Below are positions 1 through 10,200 of a stretch of 10,210 nt of DNA, in pieces. The stretch lies in the NCBI GenBank assembly GCA_024278155.1, contig JAJRTT010000461.1, forward strand, positions 1 through 10,210, written 5' to 3'. The DNA is from Bacteroidota bacterium (lineage in GTDB: Bacteria > Bacteroidota > Bacteroidia > Bacteroidales > JAADJA01). Within the stretch, counting starts at the first letter, position 1. Every line of letters begins with the position of its first letter. The notes under the pieces were generated by a model. That model saw only the letters and a program-made list of their open reading frames with translations, ran no database searches and was not told the origin of the DNA. Both the position numbers and the translations under genes were made by a program.

Positions 1-474
1 GTCCCTGAATACCCTTTGATCCTTTTGGGTTATACCGAAGTTCAGTTCTATTTGGCCGAAGCTGCCGCAAGAGGGTTTAATGTTGGTGATGCCGCCGGAC
101 TATACAATGGCGCAGTCAAGAGCTCGATTATGGAGTGGGGCGGAACCGAAGCTGACTATGATACCTTTATTGCCCAGGAAGGTGTTGCTTACGATCAAAC
201 CAACTGGCAAGAAATAATAGGGACACAATCCTGGATAGCTTCCTACACAAGGGGCCTGGTTGGATATAATACCTGGAGAAGGTTGGATTATCCTATCATG
301 AATATCCCCGAGGCACCTGAATCGGATGACGGACAAGTGCCAAAAAGGTTTACTTACCCGGTTAACGAACAAACATTGAACGCCACCAATTACTATCAGG
401 CCGCAAATGCCATTGGTGGCGATGTTGAGTCAACAAGAGTGTTCTGGGATGTATCTGCAGTACCTGCCAAATAG
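1..474 (+). CDS. SusD/RagB-family outer-membrane nutrient-binding lipoprotein, C-terminal part
   Basis: This is the last 157 codons of a gene cut by the left window edge. The frame is open from base 1 and ends in TAG at 472-474, so any start inside the window (for example TTG at 16) would be artificial. SusD-like proteins are surface lipoproteins that cap a SusC TonB-dependent transporter and bind glycans or peptides. The visible C-terminal signature is a YPLILLGYTEVQFYLAEAAARG-like helix, the conserved 'E-x-x-F/L-x-L-A-E-A' element of the family. It is followed by an LYNxAVKSSIMEWG stretch, a TPR-like helix pair, and a late 'GYNTWRRLDYP' segment with RFTYPVNEQ close to the end, all usual for SusD-like family 2. 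The lipoprotein signal and N-terminal half are missing from the window, and a susC partner would be expected upstream. No glycoside hydrolase or peptidase follows it, because the next genes are convergent. The substrate cannot be told. The family call is firm. Confidence 0.9.
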   Translation, partial: VPEYPLILLGYTEVQFYLAEAAARGFNVGDAAGLYNGAVKSSIMEWGGTEADYDTFIAQEGVAYDQTNWQEIIGTQSWIASYTRGLVGYNTWRRLDYPIMNIPEAPESDDGQVPKRFTYPVNEQTLNATNYYQAANAIGGDVESTRVFWDVSAVPAK

Positions 475-504
475 GTAATCCCCGATTATCTTCAATAAAA
501 AAAG

Positions 505-534
505 AAAGCTGTCTCAATTAATTGAGACAGCTTT
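505..534. terminator. Bidirectional intrinsic terminator between convergent genes
   Basis: A perfect 15+15 base inverted repeat with arms AAAGCTGTCTCAATT and AATTGAGACAGCTTT. In practice the central AATT forms the loop. It is followed by a T run on the plus strand (531-537) and preceded by an A run (497-503) that becomes a T run on the minus strand. It lies 30 bases after the SusD stop and about 90 bases after the stop of the convergent ferritin-like gene, so it can end transcription from both sides. Confidence 0.88.
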
Positions 535-621
535 TTTTATGGGCGATCAAGAGCAGAATTACCATACCAAAGAAATATTCAGTGAATTTAGGCCGGGACA
601 AAAAACAAAAGGGTTGTGGGG

Positions 622-1104
622 CTATGATGGCTGAACCTGCATTCCATGTGCTTCTGCATATTCTTTGATGCGCTCGGCATGGTCCCTGTCACTTTGGTTA
701 AGGTGCTTGAATATCCTTGAAATCTGCGAACCGGATTCATCATCGGTAAAATCCTGAAAGTGGCTTTCACCGGACGACCATTCCAGTTTATAGGCAAGCT
801 GGAATGCCTCTTCCCTACCTGGAGGGGAATCCTCAAACTGTTGGATTAATTTTTCAATGTCGTTGTTCGATCCCTCTAATTCGCTAATCGATACTTTATC
901 AAGGTAAGAAGGCATCGCTGAAAGCTGCGTTGCAAAATCCTCCAGGTTCTTAAGAAGGGAAGCATGGTTTTTTTCTTCGATGGCCAATTTCCACCAAAAA
1001 CCACTATCCTCATGAAAAGTTGAATGAAAAACCAAATATAGTTCAGAAATATTTAGTTCCAATTTGACGGCTTCATTGATTAATTCTGAAAATTCAAATC
1101 TCAT
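622..1104 (-). CDS. Ferritin-like / rubrerythrin-like di-iron family protein
   Basis: A 160-residue, probably cytosolic, all-helical protein. I start it at the ATG at 1102-1104. The frame can be extended 11 codons to a TTG at 1137, but those residues (FLIDDFIISH) lie outside the helical domain and TTG is a poor start. Four helices fit a ferritin-like bundle. Helix 1 has E16 and Y23. Helix 2 (residues 35-55) carries an E44-x-x-H47 pair in 'LAIEEKNHASLL', typical of rubrerythrin. Helix 3 (97-117) has E108 and E113. Helix 4 (134-150) has D139-x-x-H142 in 'SDRDHAERI', where Asp replaces the usual Glu of the ExxH motif. There is no C-terminal rubredoxin Cys4 domain. Family members handle peroxide or store iron through a di-iron centre, and whether this one binds iron is inferred only. 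It lies 81 bp downstream of the response regulator on the same strand, so it could be the last gene of that operon, but no functional link is evident. Confidence 0.68.
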   Translation of the reverse strand: MRFEFSELINEAVKLELNISELYLVFHSTFHEDSGFWWKLAIEEKNHASLLKNLEDFATQLSAMPSYLDKVSISELEGSNNDIEKLIQQFEDSPPGREEAFQLAYKLEWSSGESHFQDFTDDESGSQISRIFKHLNQSDRDHAERIKEYAEAHGMQVQPS

Positions 1105-1185
1105 ATGGCTAATTATAAAATCATCAATTAAGAACAACCATTACGGGATATGGTTCATATTATTGAAAATATAAAAACAACAGGG

Positions 1186-1935
1186 TTATACACCGGGGCT
1201 ATACTTTAACAAACCTGCCAATAGCCCCTTTTTGCGCCTACGGGCAACATCAATGCAAATGTTCCCCGATAATACCACATTTCCCCCTTCCCCTTTTTTA
1301 TATTCTTTTACATAATTCAAATTGATGAGATGTGATTGGTGGACCCTGTAAAAACCTTTGTCGCGTAAAATATCTTCATAATCCCCAATTTGACGTGAAA
1401 CCAGAAACTGCTTGGACGAATCGGTATAGAACCAGGTATAGCTTCCCTCTGATACACAATGGACAATTTCTTTGATTTCGATAAACTGATATCCATCGGT
1501 GGTGGGCAGAGCTATTTTTTCAAAATCACCCCTGTCCTTCAACAATTGCGCAAGCCGTGCCTTAGTTGTGGACTGTTCCGTCTTTTTACGGAACTTTTCA
1601 ATTGAAAGCTTCAACATCTCCGGGTCAACAGGTTTTAGGAGATAGTCAACTGCACTCACTTTGAATGCCTTAATGGCATAATGGTCGAACGCGGTTATAA
1701 AAATTACGCTCAGGTCAATATCGTCTATTTTTTGCAGAAGCTCGAAACCAGTCCCATCGGGCATATTTATGTCCAAAAAAACCAAATCCGGTTTTACCCT
1801 GTTGGTGAGCATCGCCCCTTTATTTACATTTTCTGCCTCGCCCACAACCGTAATGTCGGGGAACAAATCGCCTATATACCTGTAAATGGTTTCACGGCTG
1901 TCTTGTTCGTCATCTATTATAATTGCCCTGTACAT
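1186..1935 (-). CDS. LytTR-family two-component response regulator
   Basis: A 249-residue cytoplasmic DNA-binding response regulator. The receiver domain (about residues 3-118) has the acidic pocket D8/D9, the phosphoacceptor D55 in 'VFLDINMPDGTGFELL', the switch T81 in 'FITAFDHYAIKAF' and the conserved K101 in 'DYLLKPVD'. After a Lys/Arg-rich linker, the LytTR DNA-binding domain (about 139-242) shows 'IEIKEIVHCVSEGSYTWFYT', then 'FYRVHQSHLINLNYVKEY' (195-212) and a basic C-terminal end 'ARRRKKGLL'. Length and order are standard for the LytR/AgrA-like regulators paired with LytS/YehU kinases. The start is the ATG at 1933-1935, which gives an intact receiver beginning MYRAIIIDDE. It follows the kinase gene by 60 bp on the same strand, so the two should be co-transcribed cognate partners. 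Target genes are unknown. The divergent giant surface-protein gene upstream of the kinase is an obvious candidate, by position only. Confidence 0.96.
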   Translation of the reverse strand: MYRAIIIDDEQDSRETIYRYIGDLFPDITVVGEAENVNKGAMLTNRVKPDLVFLDINMPDGTGFELLQKIDDIDLSVIFITAFDHYAIKAFKVSAVDYLLKPVDPEMLKLSIEKFRKKTEQSTTKARLAQLLKDRGDFEKIALPTTDGYQFIEIKEIVHCVSEGSYTWFYTDSSKQFLVSRQIGDYEDILRDKGFYRVHQSHLINLNYVKEYKKGEGGNVVLSGNICIDVARRRKKGLLAGLLKYSPGV

Positions 1936-1995
1936 GGTTTTCGAATAGTTAAAGTGTAGGTTTGGGCCTGAATCAAACCAACGTTAAATCAATTA

Positions 1996-4071
1996 TTACC
2001 CTTCAAACGGGATCGACAATTCGACCTTAGTGCCTATTCCCTTTCCGTTTCCATCTTTCAAATCTACAATTTTTTGTGATATATTGTGGCCTTTGCCTTG
2101 TTTGTTCATCAAATCGAACCTTTCAGAAATAAGTTGTGTCCCGAGGGATTTATGTGGTTTTCTCCCTTTTTGCCCCACAGATGCTTCCCGGCCAATCCCG
2201 TTATCTTCGATGGAACACAACAAATGGCCAACACCCTTTTCGATCTTGACCCTTATCGACCCTTTTGTTTCTTTGTTTGCCATTCCGTGTTTAATCGCAT
2301 TTTCAACAAAAGGTTGCAGGATCATTGGCGGGATGTAGATGGCGCCCGCATCAATTACAGGGTTTACATATATTGAATAGTCAAACTTTCCTTTCATCCT
2401 TAGTTTTTCCAATTGTAGGTTAAGGTCGAGTGTTTGGATATCATCCAGGAGCAATACGAGTGGCTCGCGCGAAATGTTCAGCACATTGCGCATCAACCTG
2501 GAAAATTTCAGTAAATAGTTTGCTGCTTTTTTGTTTTCGTTTTTCAGGATAAAGTTTTGTATGGAATTGAGGGCGTTGAATATAAAATGGGGGTTCATTT
2601 GCGACCGGAGCAAACGGCCTTCAACCTCCAGGTTTTTCATCTCCAATTCTGTTTGACGTGCCTTTTGTTTTATTTTAAAGCGGTTGAAAAACAGCCATGC
2701 AAAAAGGGCCAGTACCACTAAAAAAACCAAAATGGCAAAGGATGCAAAGCGCTGTAGTTTGATCGCCGTTTTTTGTTTTTGCAACAATAGTTCATTTTCA
2801 ACTTTGTGGGCGTTAAGGGCCAATATCTCCTTTTCCTTTTTCTCGGTCTCGAATTGTGTTTGCAATTCAACAATACGGTTTTTGTGGTCAAGGTTGTTAA
2901 TTGTATCGTAAGCCCGGTGAAAGGCAAGGTGGTGGAGATAGGCTTTTTTGTAGTTTCCCAGCCCACCATATATTTCAGACAGGGAAAGCTCGGCGTCCCG
3001 GATCAGGGTGTTCATTTTTTCGGGCCTGGCCAGGGCCAAACACTTTTCCATGTTTGAAACCGCTTTCCCATAACGCTTTGTCTTTTGATAGATCAGTCCG
3101 AGGTTTTTGTACATCTGCGCCAAAGAATATTTGTCATTTTGTCCCTTGCCAAGTTCCAAGGCCTCAGAAAAATATTGTTCGGCAATTTCATAATCGTTTT
3201 CGTCCATGTACAGGGTGGCAAGGTTCCCAAGGTTCTTTGCTCTTAGTTTATCGTTGTCCAGTTCTGCATTTATTGCCAATGATCTTTTATAATAGTCTAT
3301 GGCCTTGGTCGTGTCGCCCAGGTTTTTGTAAACCACACCCAGGTTGCCATATATCAATTCCATCATTTCCAAATCCTTTTCTGGTTCAAAAACACCAAGT
3401 GCCCGTAAATAATAATCTTTTGCATTTTCGTAATCTTTTATATACACATAGAGGCCAGCAATATTAATAGTGAGTTTCCCAATAGACATGAGCGGGGCTT
3501 TTGCCAGTTCACGGAATTCAAGTGCCTCGATGTAATGGGCAAAGCCGCTTTCATAATCCCCTTTTTTGATAAATATTTGTGCCGTGTTGCTCAAAGCCTT
3601 GCTTATGTTCATCATAAGGTTTTGGGAAGTATCTGCACCGGACTCATGGATTTCCTTTAACAATATTATTGAATGTTTGCCATAAACCAATGAACTGTCC
3701 AATTCTCCCCGCATCAGGAAATAAACCCCTATTTGGCCCAGCATGTTCGCCTGGCTTGTTTTGTTTTCAAAACGCTTTGCAAACCTCAACCCCTGTTTCA
3801 TTGCAATCAGGGCCGAATCATGTTTATTTAGATAATAATATCCAAATGCCTTATTTGAATAGGCCTGCATTTTTTCGTTCGTAAACTCACCATTTGGCAA
3901 AACCTTAAGGCTTGAATCAGAAAACATGATAGATTTACGCGGATCGGTTTTTTTCAAACCCCCGGCCTTCACGTTGAGTTGCCTGGCCACCCCCACCACT
4001 AAATCAGGACCTGCCTGGCCATTGACCGAAGTTGCCAAGAAAAAAAACACTATGAAAAAAAGTGGCCTCAT
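1996..4071 (-). CDS. TPR-containing LytS/YehU-type sensor histidine kinase
   Basis: A 691-residue membrane sensor kinase. Residues 1-19 form a signal peptide (hydrophobic FFIVFFFLATSV, then NGQA). Residues about 70-390 are tetratricopeptide repeats; clear units include 'YGNLGVVYKNLGDTTKAIDYYKRSL' (241-265), 'LGNLATLYMDENDYEIAEQYFSEAL' (281-305) and 'YKNLGLIYQKTKRYGKAVSNMEKCL' (321-345). A coiled-coil-prone segment (395-440) leads to a single transmembrane helix (443-463). With an export signal before the TPRs, the sensor region should be periplasmic. The cytoplasmic part has the His_kinase motif 'RSQMNPHFIFNALNSIQNFI' with phosphoacceptor H495, then an HATPase domain with N box 'PFVENAIKHG' (587-596, N591) and G1 box 'EDNGIGR' (622-628). 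These are diagnostic of the LytS/YehU class, which pairs with LytTR regulators such as the one 60 bp downstream. The start is the ATG at 4069-4071, directly before the signal peptide. The ligand is unknown, and TPRs suggest a protein or peptide partner. Confidence 0.95.
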   Translation of the reverse strand: MRPLFFIVFFFLATSVNGQAGPDLVVGVARQLNVKAGGLKKTDPRKSIMFSDSSLKVLPNGEFTNEKMQAYSNKAFGYYYLNKHDSALIAMKQGLRFAKRFENKTSQANMLGQIGVYFLMRGELDSSLVYGKHSIILLKEIHESGADTSQNLMMNISKALSNTAQIFIKKGDYESGFAHYIEALEFRELAKAPLMSIGKLTINIAGLYVYIKDYENAKDYYLRALGVFEPEKDLEMMELIYGNLGVVYKNLGDTTKAIDYYKRSLAINAELDNDKLRAKNLGNLATLYMDENDYEIAEQYFSEALELGKGQNDKYSLAQMYKNLGLIYQKTKRYGKAVSNMEKCLALARPEKMNTLIRDAELSLSEIYGGLGNYKKAYLHHLAFHRAYDTINNLDHKNRIVELQTQFETEKKEKEILALNAHKVENELLLQKQKTAIKLQRFASFAILVFLVVLALFAWLFFNRFKIKQKARQTELEMKNLEVEGRLLRSQMNPHFIFNALNSIQNFILKNENKKAANYLLKFSRLMRNVLNISREPLVLLLDDIQTLDLNLQLEKLRMKGKFDYSIYVNPVIDAGAIYIPPMILQPFVENAIKHGMANKETKGSIRVKIEKGVGHLLCSIEDNGIGREASVGQKGRKPHKSLGTQLISERFDLMNKQGKGHNISQKIVDLKDGNGKGIGTKVELSIPFEG

Positions 4072-4207
4072 TGTTCAAAAATATACAAAAATACCGGATA
4101 AAACGAATCCCATACCGCTTTGCCCTTAAATCCTGCCGAATTACAATTTATGTTTTTATAATAGAGAATCCATTGTTATAATTGCCAAATTTATAAAAAC
4201 GAACACC
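4072..4207. promoter_or_regulatory. Divergent intergenic promoter region
   Basis: A 136-bp AT-rich spacer between the start codons of the kinase operon (minus) and the giant surface-protein gene (plus). Promoters for both must lie here or inside the flanking genes. On the plus strand two imperfect relatives of the Bacteroidota -7 box TAnnTTTG are visible: TATGTTTT at 4149-4156 and TATAATTG at 4177-4184, the latter 23 bases before the ATG at 4208. Neither has a clear -33 TTTG. No paired LytTR-type direct repeats were found. Neither start codon has a Shine-Dalgarno sequence, which is normal in this phylum. Confidence 0.5.
4086..4093 (-). promoter_or_regulatory. Candidate -7 box for the kinase/regulator operon
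   Basis: Read on the minus strand this is TATTTTTG, an exact match to the Bacteroidota sigma-ABfr -7 consensus TAnnTTTG. It sits 14 bases before the kinase ATG, which would give a very short leader. No good -33 TTTG is seen at the expected distance upstream, so the assignment is tentative, and an 8-base match with two free positions can occur by chance in AT-rich DNA. Confidence 0.35.
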
Positions 4208-7200
4208 ATGAGACAAATTTTGTTTACCCTCATTATGATAACAAGTCATTTATTTGCGCAATCCCAAAACTGGGAAAGCAAAATCCCACAACATAAAATC
4301 GATAATGGCACCCTTGGCTTTTTTGACATTCAAAATGCCTTTAATGATTATTGTGACGAACATAATGTCGTGGACGGCTATTTTGAGAATAATGGCATAA
4401 AGGAAAAGTTACCCGGGTGGAAACAATTCAAAAGGTGGGAATATTATTGGGAATACCGCGTGGACCCAAGTACAGGGGAGTTTCCCGGAACTTCTGCCCT
4501 TGAGGAATTCAAGAAGTATATGAAGGGACAACCCACTACAAAAAGCACCTCTGGCAATTGGGCAAGCATGGGCCCTTATGGTTCAACAGGAGGATATTCA
4601 GGTGTCGGGCGTTTTAACTGTATCGCTTTTCGACCTTCCTCAAGCCAGGTGCTTTATGCCGGCACACCGGCAGGGGGCTTATGGAAAACCCTTGATGGAG
4701 GTTCAAATTGGTCGGTACTTACTGATGGTAACGATGTATTGGGCGTAAGCGACATTGCAATTGTCCAGGGGGGCACCACTGCCACCGATATAGTTTATAT
4801 TGCCACAGGTGACCGTAACGGTGGCAGCATGAACACCCTTAAAGGAGGCCAGGGAAGGGACAACAACAGCATTGGTGTTTTGAAATCTTTTGATGGTGGT
4901 GCAAGTTGGAACCCGACAGGCTTATCCTTTACTACCGATCAAAAAGTTTCATTGAACAGATTGTTATTAAATCCCGACAATATAAATATACTATATGCCG
5001 CAACAAATTTTGGGCTTTATAAAACCACGAATGCCGGGTCTTCCTGGTCATACATTTCCGATCTTGAATTTATCGACATGGAATTTTGTCCGTCGAACAG
5101 CTTAATTATCTATGCATCAACTATGGATGGCACTATTTTCAAGACCACCAATGGTGGCTCCGCTTGGACGCCAAGATATAGCGGTGCCAATGCCGGGAGG
5201 GTTGAACTGGCCGTTTCCCCCGATGAAAACAGTTGGGTGTATGCTGTAGTATCATACAATAGCGACAATAACAGCAAGCTCAAATCCGTAATTTTTTCGG
5301 ACAATTATGGGGATTCTTTTTCCCTGGTTTACTCAGGCGATGCGACTAATCAAAACCTGCTGGGATCTGATTGCGGAGGCAGCTCAACTAACGGACAGGG
5401 AAATTATGATCTGGCCATTGCCTGTGACCCAACAGATGCGCAAATACTTTTTATAGGAGGGATAAATACTTTCAAATCAACTGATGGCGGATTATCTTTT
5501 GAGCCGGTTAACAGGTGGTCAACAAATTTCTGGTGCAATGGGGTACAAGTAGTCCATGCCGATAAACACGCCCTTGCTTTTCAGCCCGGAACAAATAACT
5601 TGTTTGAATGCAATGATGGTGGTATTTATAAAACCTCTGACGGTGGAACAACCTGGACGGACATAAACAATGGGATTGCCAATAGCCAGATTTACCGTAT
5701 TGGCGTTGCACAAACAAATTCAACGCGCATAATCTGTGGCCTTCAGGACAATGGAACAAAACGTACCTCCCTCGGCACATGGTCCGATGTAATTGGTGGA
5801 GATGGGATGGACTGTATGATCGACTATACAAATTCACTAATTCAATATGGGGAAAGCCAATATGGGAAAATTTACAGGACTACCGATAATTGGGCAAGCC
5901 AACCTCAGTTAATCGTTACAGGTGGCCACGGGCTTAGCTATTGGGTTACCCCCATGGCAATGAACCCACAAAACCCAAAGTCGATATATTATGGGGACAC
6001 ACGTCTTAACAAATCAATTGATCAAGGGAATAATTGGACTACGGTCGTTGGTTATGACAATAATTTCATTAAATTGATCGAGGTTGCGCCATCAGACACA
6101 AACCATATTTACTTTTCAAGATACAACACAATTTACCATTTTGATGGTTATCTTGGTTCAAGTGTTGATATCTCGGCCGGCCTCCCGTTTGCCGAATCAC
6201 TGGTTACATCTATATGTGTAAAGGACGATGATCCACTAACGTTATGGATTTCAATGGGCCAGTATAACGAACATGGTGCTTATCAATCAACGGACGGGGG
6301 AAGTACCTGGTCGAATATTTCTTTGGGGTTACCTGATATTCCCGTAATGTGTGTAATCCAGAACAAACAAATATTAGGGCAACCCGAATTATATGCGGCC
6401 ACTGACTTGGGTGTTTACGTTAAAGCAGGTACCGATAACTGGCAACTGTTTAATTCAGGCCTGCCCAATGTTATGGTAAACGAACTTGAAATATATTATA
6501 GTGCACACCCTGCAAACAGTAAAATCAGGGCTGCCACAAATGGGCGTGGGCTATGGACATCCGACCTTTATGAACCAACCAATGTTCCTGTTGCCGGTTT
6601 TACTGCAAACAATATCATACCGATTCAGGGCGAGACAGTTGATTTCACCGACCTTTCAACCAATTCGCCGACAAGTTGGAGCTGGAATTTTTCACCCAAC
6701 ACCGTTTCGTATGTTGACGGTACAAGCCCGTCATCCCCCAACCCAAAAGTAGCTTTTGGCCAAGCGGGAGATTATACTGTAACCCTAACAAGTACCAATG
6801 CAATCGGGAGCGACGTAGAATCAAAAAGCAATTACATATTGGTAGGCACACCCGGAATATGGACAGGTGCAGTCAACTCCTTATGGGACAATCCTGATAA
6901 CTGGGAAGACTTAAATATCCCAACAAGCTCCGTTGATGTCAGTATCCCACCGGGCACACCCAACCAACCATTAATCCCCGACGGCGTTACGGCAAACTGT
7001 GCCAACCTTACCATCGAAGCCGGCGCAAGCCTTACCCAAAACGGTTCATTGTTCAGTACCAGCATATTGAATGTTTGGGGCAATTTATATTCACCGGGCA
7101 CCTTTACACAAACATCCTTGTTTTCATATTTATATTTTAAAGGGATTTCGGCAGTTTACTGGAACGATGAAAACAGTGATGATACTTTCATGAACGTTGA

Positions 7201-10200
7201 AGTGGATAAGGCACTAATAGTTAACCCCGTAACATTAAACGATGATATTACCGCAAACAGGGTTGTTATAAACGATGGCATTTTGCAATTTGGTTCAAAC
7301 AAAACCCTTACAATTACGGGCAATCAGGTTCTGTCCCTTGAAATCCAGAACGGGGGCACATTAAAGCTAAATACAAACCAAACCATTGATGTTACAGGTG
7401 GCGTTTATTTTGATGATGGAAGCCAGGCCGATATTGTTGGAGGGGATATATATTGCACAAAAGATTTTATCGTGAAACCCAATGCCTCATATGACATACA
7501 AATTACAGGCGGAACTTTGAAAATGGTGGGAAATGCCGATCAGTACATCCATGATGAAGATGGGGGAAACCTAAAACTACACAACCTTTTCGTTGATAAG
7601 CCATCGGGCACCTGCTATTTGAAATATGCCGACCTAGATTTAAGCGGGCTGCTCAGCATCCTTAATGGCGAACTTAGTTGTCAAAATGGCCCTTCCCCCA
7701 CAAACAGCTACAACATAAGCCTAGAAGAAAATTGGTACAAAGGGCCCTTGGCCACTTTTGACAAAGGTACGGGGACCGTAATTTTTAATGGCAACGGTAT
7801 AGACCAGTACTGTTATTCAACAGATTTTTACAATTTAGAGATAAACCATACAGGTGGTGGCTATTTTAAACCGGCCCCAAACAGCACAATAAATTGCGAT
7901 CATTATAGTTGGACATCAGGTGAAATAATGGTTGAAGAGGGTGCGACTTTTACCGCCAACGACCTCACCGATAACGGAATCTTCGGAACTTATACCCTGG
8001 AAGAAACCGGAACAATAAACCTTACGAACAACGATGGCTATGTGGATCTAAATGCCTACCTTACAATTAATGGCGGCACTTTTAACGTGTATGGCGGCAC
8101 CGATGAAAGCTACTGGCCATACAATACCGATGCCTCGCTCACAATGACAAACGGAACTTTGGATTTCCACGACAGGGGAATCAACATTAATACTTCGGCA
8201 AATTTCAGCTCTTCCATTTCAGGAGGTACAATAAGGACCCCTTTTGGCGTAAATTGCCAAAGAACAGACTTTAACCCAACGGGCGGCACCTTCTATTTCT
8301 ATTCTGGCAATGATGCAACAATCAACTTTACCGAAGGCTCATTTTACAACCTGACAATTGACAAGCCTATGGCCAAAAGCAGCATACAAACAAAAGGAAA
8401 GCCTGTTTTTGGAAAAAGGAGCGGTCAAATATTGGGAAAAGGGACGAACAGCATGACAATTACATTACAGGGCGATATTGATATTAACGGCGGATTTCGG
8501 ATCACTGACGGGGTTTTCGACACACAGGTTTACGATATGTATGTTGCAGGCAATTGGTTCAATTTTGCCGGCGACCCAGCTTTTATCGAAAACAGCAATA
8601 CAGTTGTTTTTGATGGAACCAACGAAGGTCAGCTAATAATCGAAACAATTTTTTACAATGTAAAACAAGACAACAACACAACCGGGGCCAATTTAGTGTT
8701 TGAAAACGACATAAGCATCCTTAACAATTGCGAGCTTCATAGAAATGCTTTTGTAAATTATGTGCTAAATGTAAATGACTCACTGATAATGTCAGAAGCA
8801 GCATCGAAACTTGATGTAAGTGGAACCGCAAACATTAACCTGCTCCAACAGGGTGGAACATTGTCAACAAATGCCGGGGCAACAATTACGGTAAGCGACC
8901 TTATCGAACCTGCAATTCTCGGAACGATCAAGTTGTATGGCGGGAACATCGCACTTAACCAGGATGCGGGCCAATTTATCGACATGAACGCCGATGTTAC
9001 AATTACAGATGGGTACCTTAGCCTTGTAGGCGGAAACGGTTTAAGTTTTTGGGCCTATAACCATGATGCTTCCCTGACAATGAGCGGCGGAACAATTGAT
9101 TTTGCCGGAACAGGAGCTTATGTTTATGATTCCGGCAATACCTTGGCAATTGATATTAGCGGGGGGACCATAAAATCAGCGGGGACGTTCAGTATCAGGA
9201 ATGGCAGTTTTACCCCTTCCGGTGGAACCATTGAATTGTATTCACTTGCCGATGGAAGTATCGAATCAATAAATGGAGGGTATTTCCACGATTTGGCCAT
9301 CGATAAGTCTGCCAAGGGAAGCCCGGGTTTCAGCCCAAATTTTTCAAAAAGGGACTTGCAAAGTGGAATGGCGGGAAACAAAGGCCAAATGGCGCAGTCC
9401 ATTTCCCTGATGAATGATGTTGACATTAATGGGGACTTTCTTTTAAATTCAGGGGAATTCAATGCCGGCAACCACACAATCTATCTTGAGGGCAACTGGC
9501 AAAACAATGCGGGTGCTGCCGCATTTCTTGAAGCAACAAGTACAGTTGTGTTTGATGGCCCCAACAAGGCCGATATCGTGAACCCCGAAACTTTTTATAA
9601 CCTGAACCTTGATAAAACAAATACTTCTTTTGATGCTTTGGAGCCCGCCCCATTTACGAATGTGTTGAACGATCTATACCTAATTGACGGTTCACTTGAA
9701 TTAAACAATTTGACCACACTTATAGTTTCAGGGGATATAACTATTGATGACGGGGCAGGCCTGAATGCCAATGATCCGGTTCAGGTCAGTATTGAGGTTG
9801 GGGGAAACTGGTCAAACAGCAACACCGGCTATTCCACAACACATGGTTTTCATCCGGGAAACGCATCGACGGTTACTTTCAATGGCCCGGCAAACCAATA
9901 CTTGTCATCCAATGCCACAAAAGAAGAATTTGCTTTTATGTTTATAGATAAGCCCGGTGGTGAATTCAAGCCCCGGACAGAAATTTATGTAAAGGACAGT
10001 GTTTCAATTCAAAACGGGAAATGGAGCAATGATGTACCGTCATTGACCCATAGCTTTGGCGGCAATTTCACTGTTTCGCCCGGCGGCGAATGGTCTTCGG
10101 CAGCAACAAACGGAACCGCCGAATTTGTTGGGACAACCGGACAAAACTTAACTTACAACTCGGCAAGTGGGGGTTTTTATGGTTTGAAAGTGAACAAAAC

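Noticed and set aside
1105..1137. N-terminal extension of the ferritin-like gene to a TTG start
   Set aside because: The extra residues do not belong to the helical bundle, and an ATG at 1104 lies just before the first helix.
1959..1979. Hairpin GGTTTG / CAAACC between the kinase and regulator genes
   Set aside because: A 6-bp stem with a 9-base loop and no T run is too weak to call a terminator; it could be chance or a minor mRNA structure.
1948..1987. Two GTTAAA strings in the kinase-regulator spacer as a possible LytTR operator
   Set aside because: Each deviates from the known LytTR site pattern, and their spacing of 35 bases is not the usual direct-repeat distance.
2901..3467. 188-codon open frame on the plus strand
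   Set aside because: It is antisense to the TPR part of the histidine kinase, Cys/Pro-rich with no recognisable domain, and shows typical shadow-frame composition.
5508..5837. 109-codon minus-strand frame, and similar frames at 6832-7101, 8758-8985 and 9124-9477
   Set aside because: All are antisense to the continuous giant gene, whose translation is full of recognisable motifs at these positions. No domain or start signal supports them.
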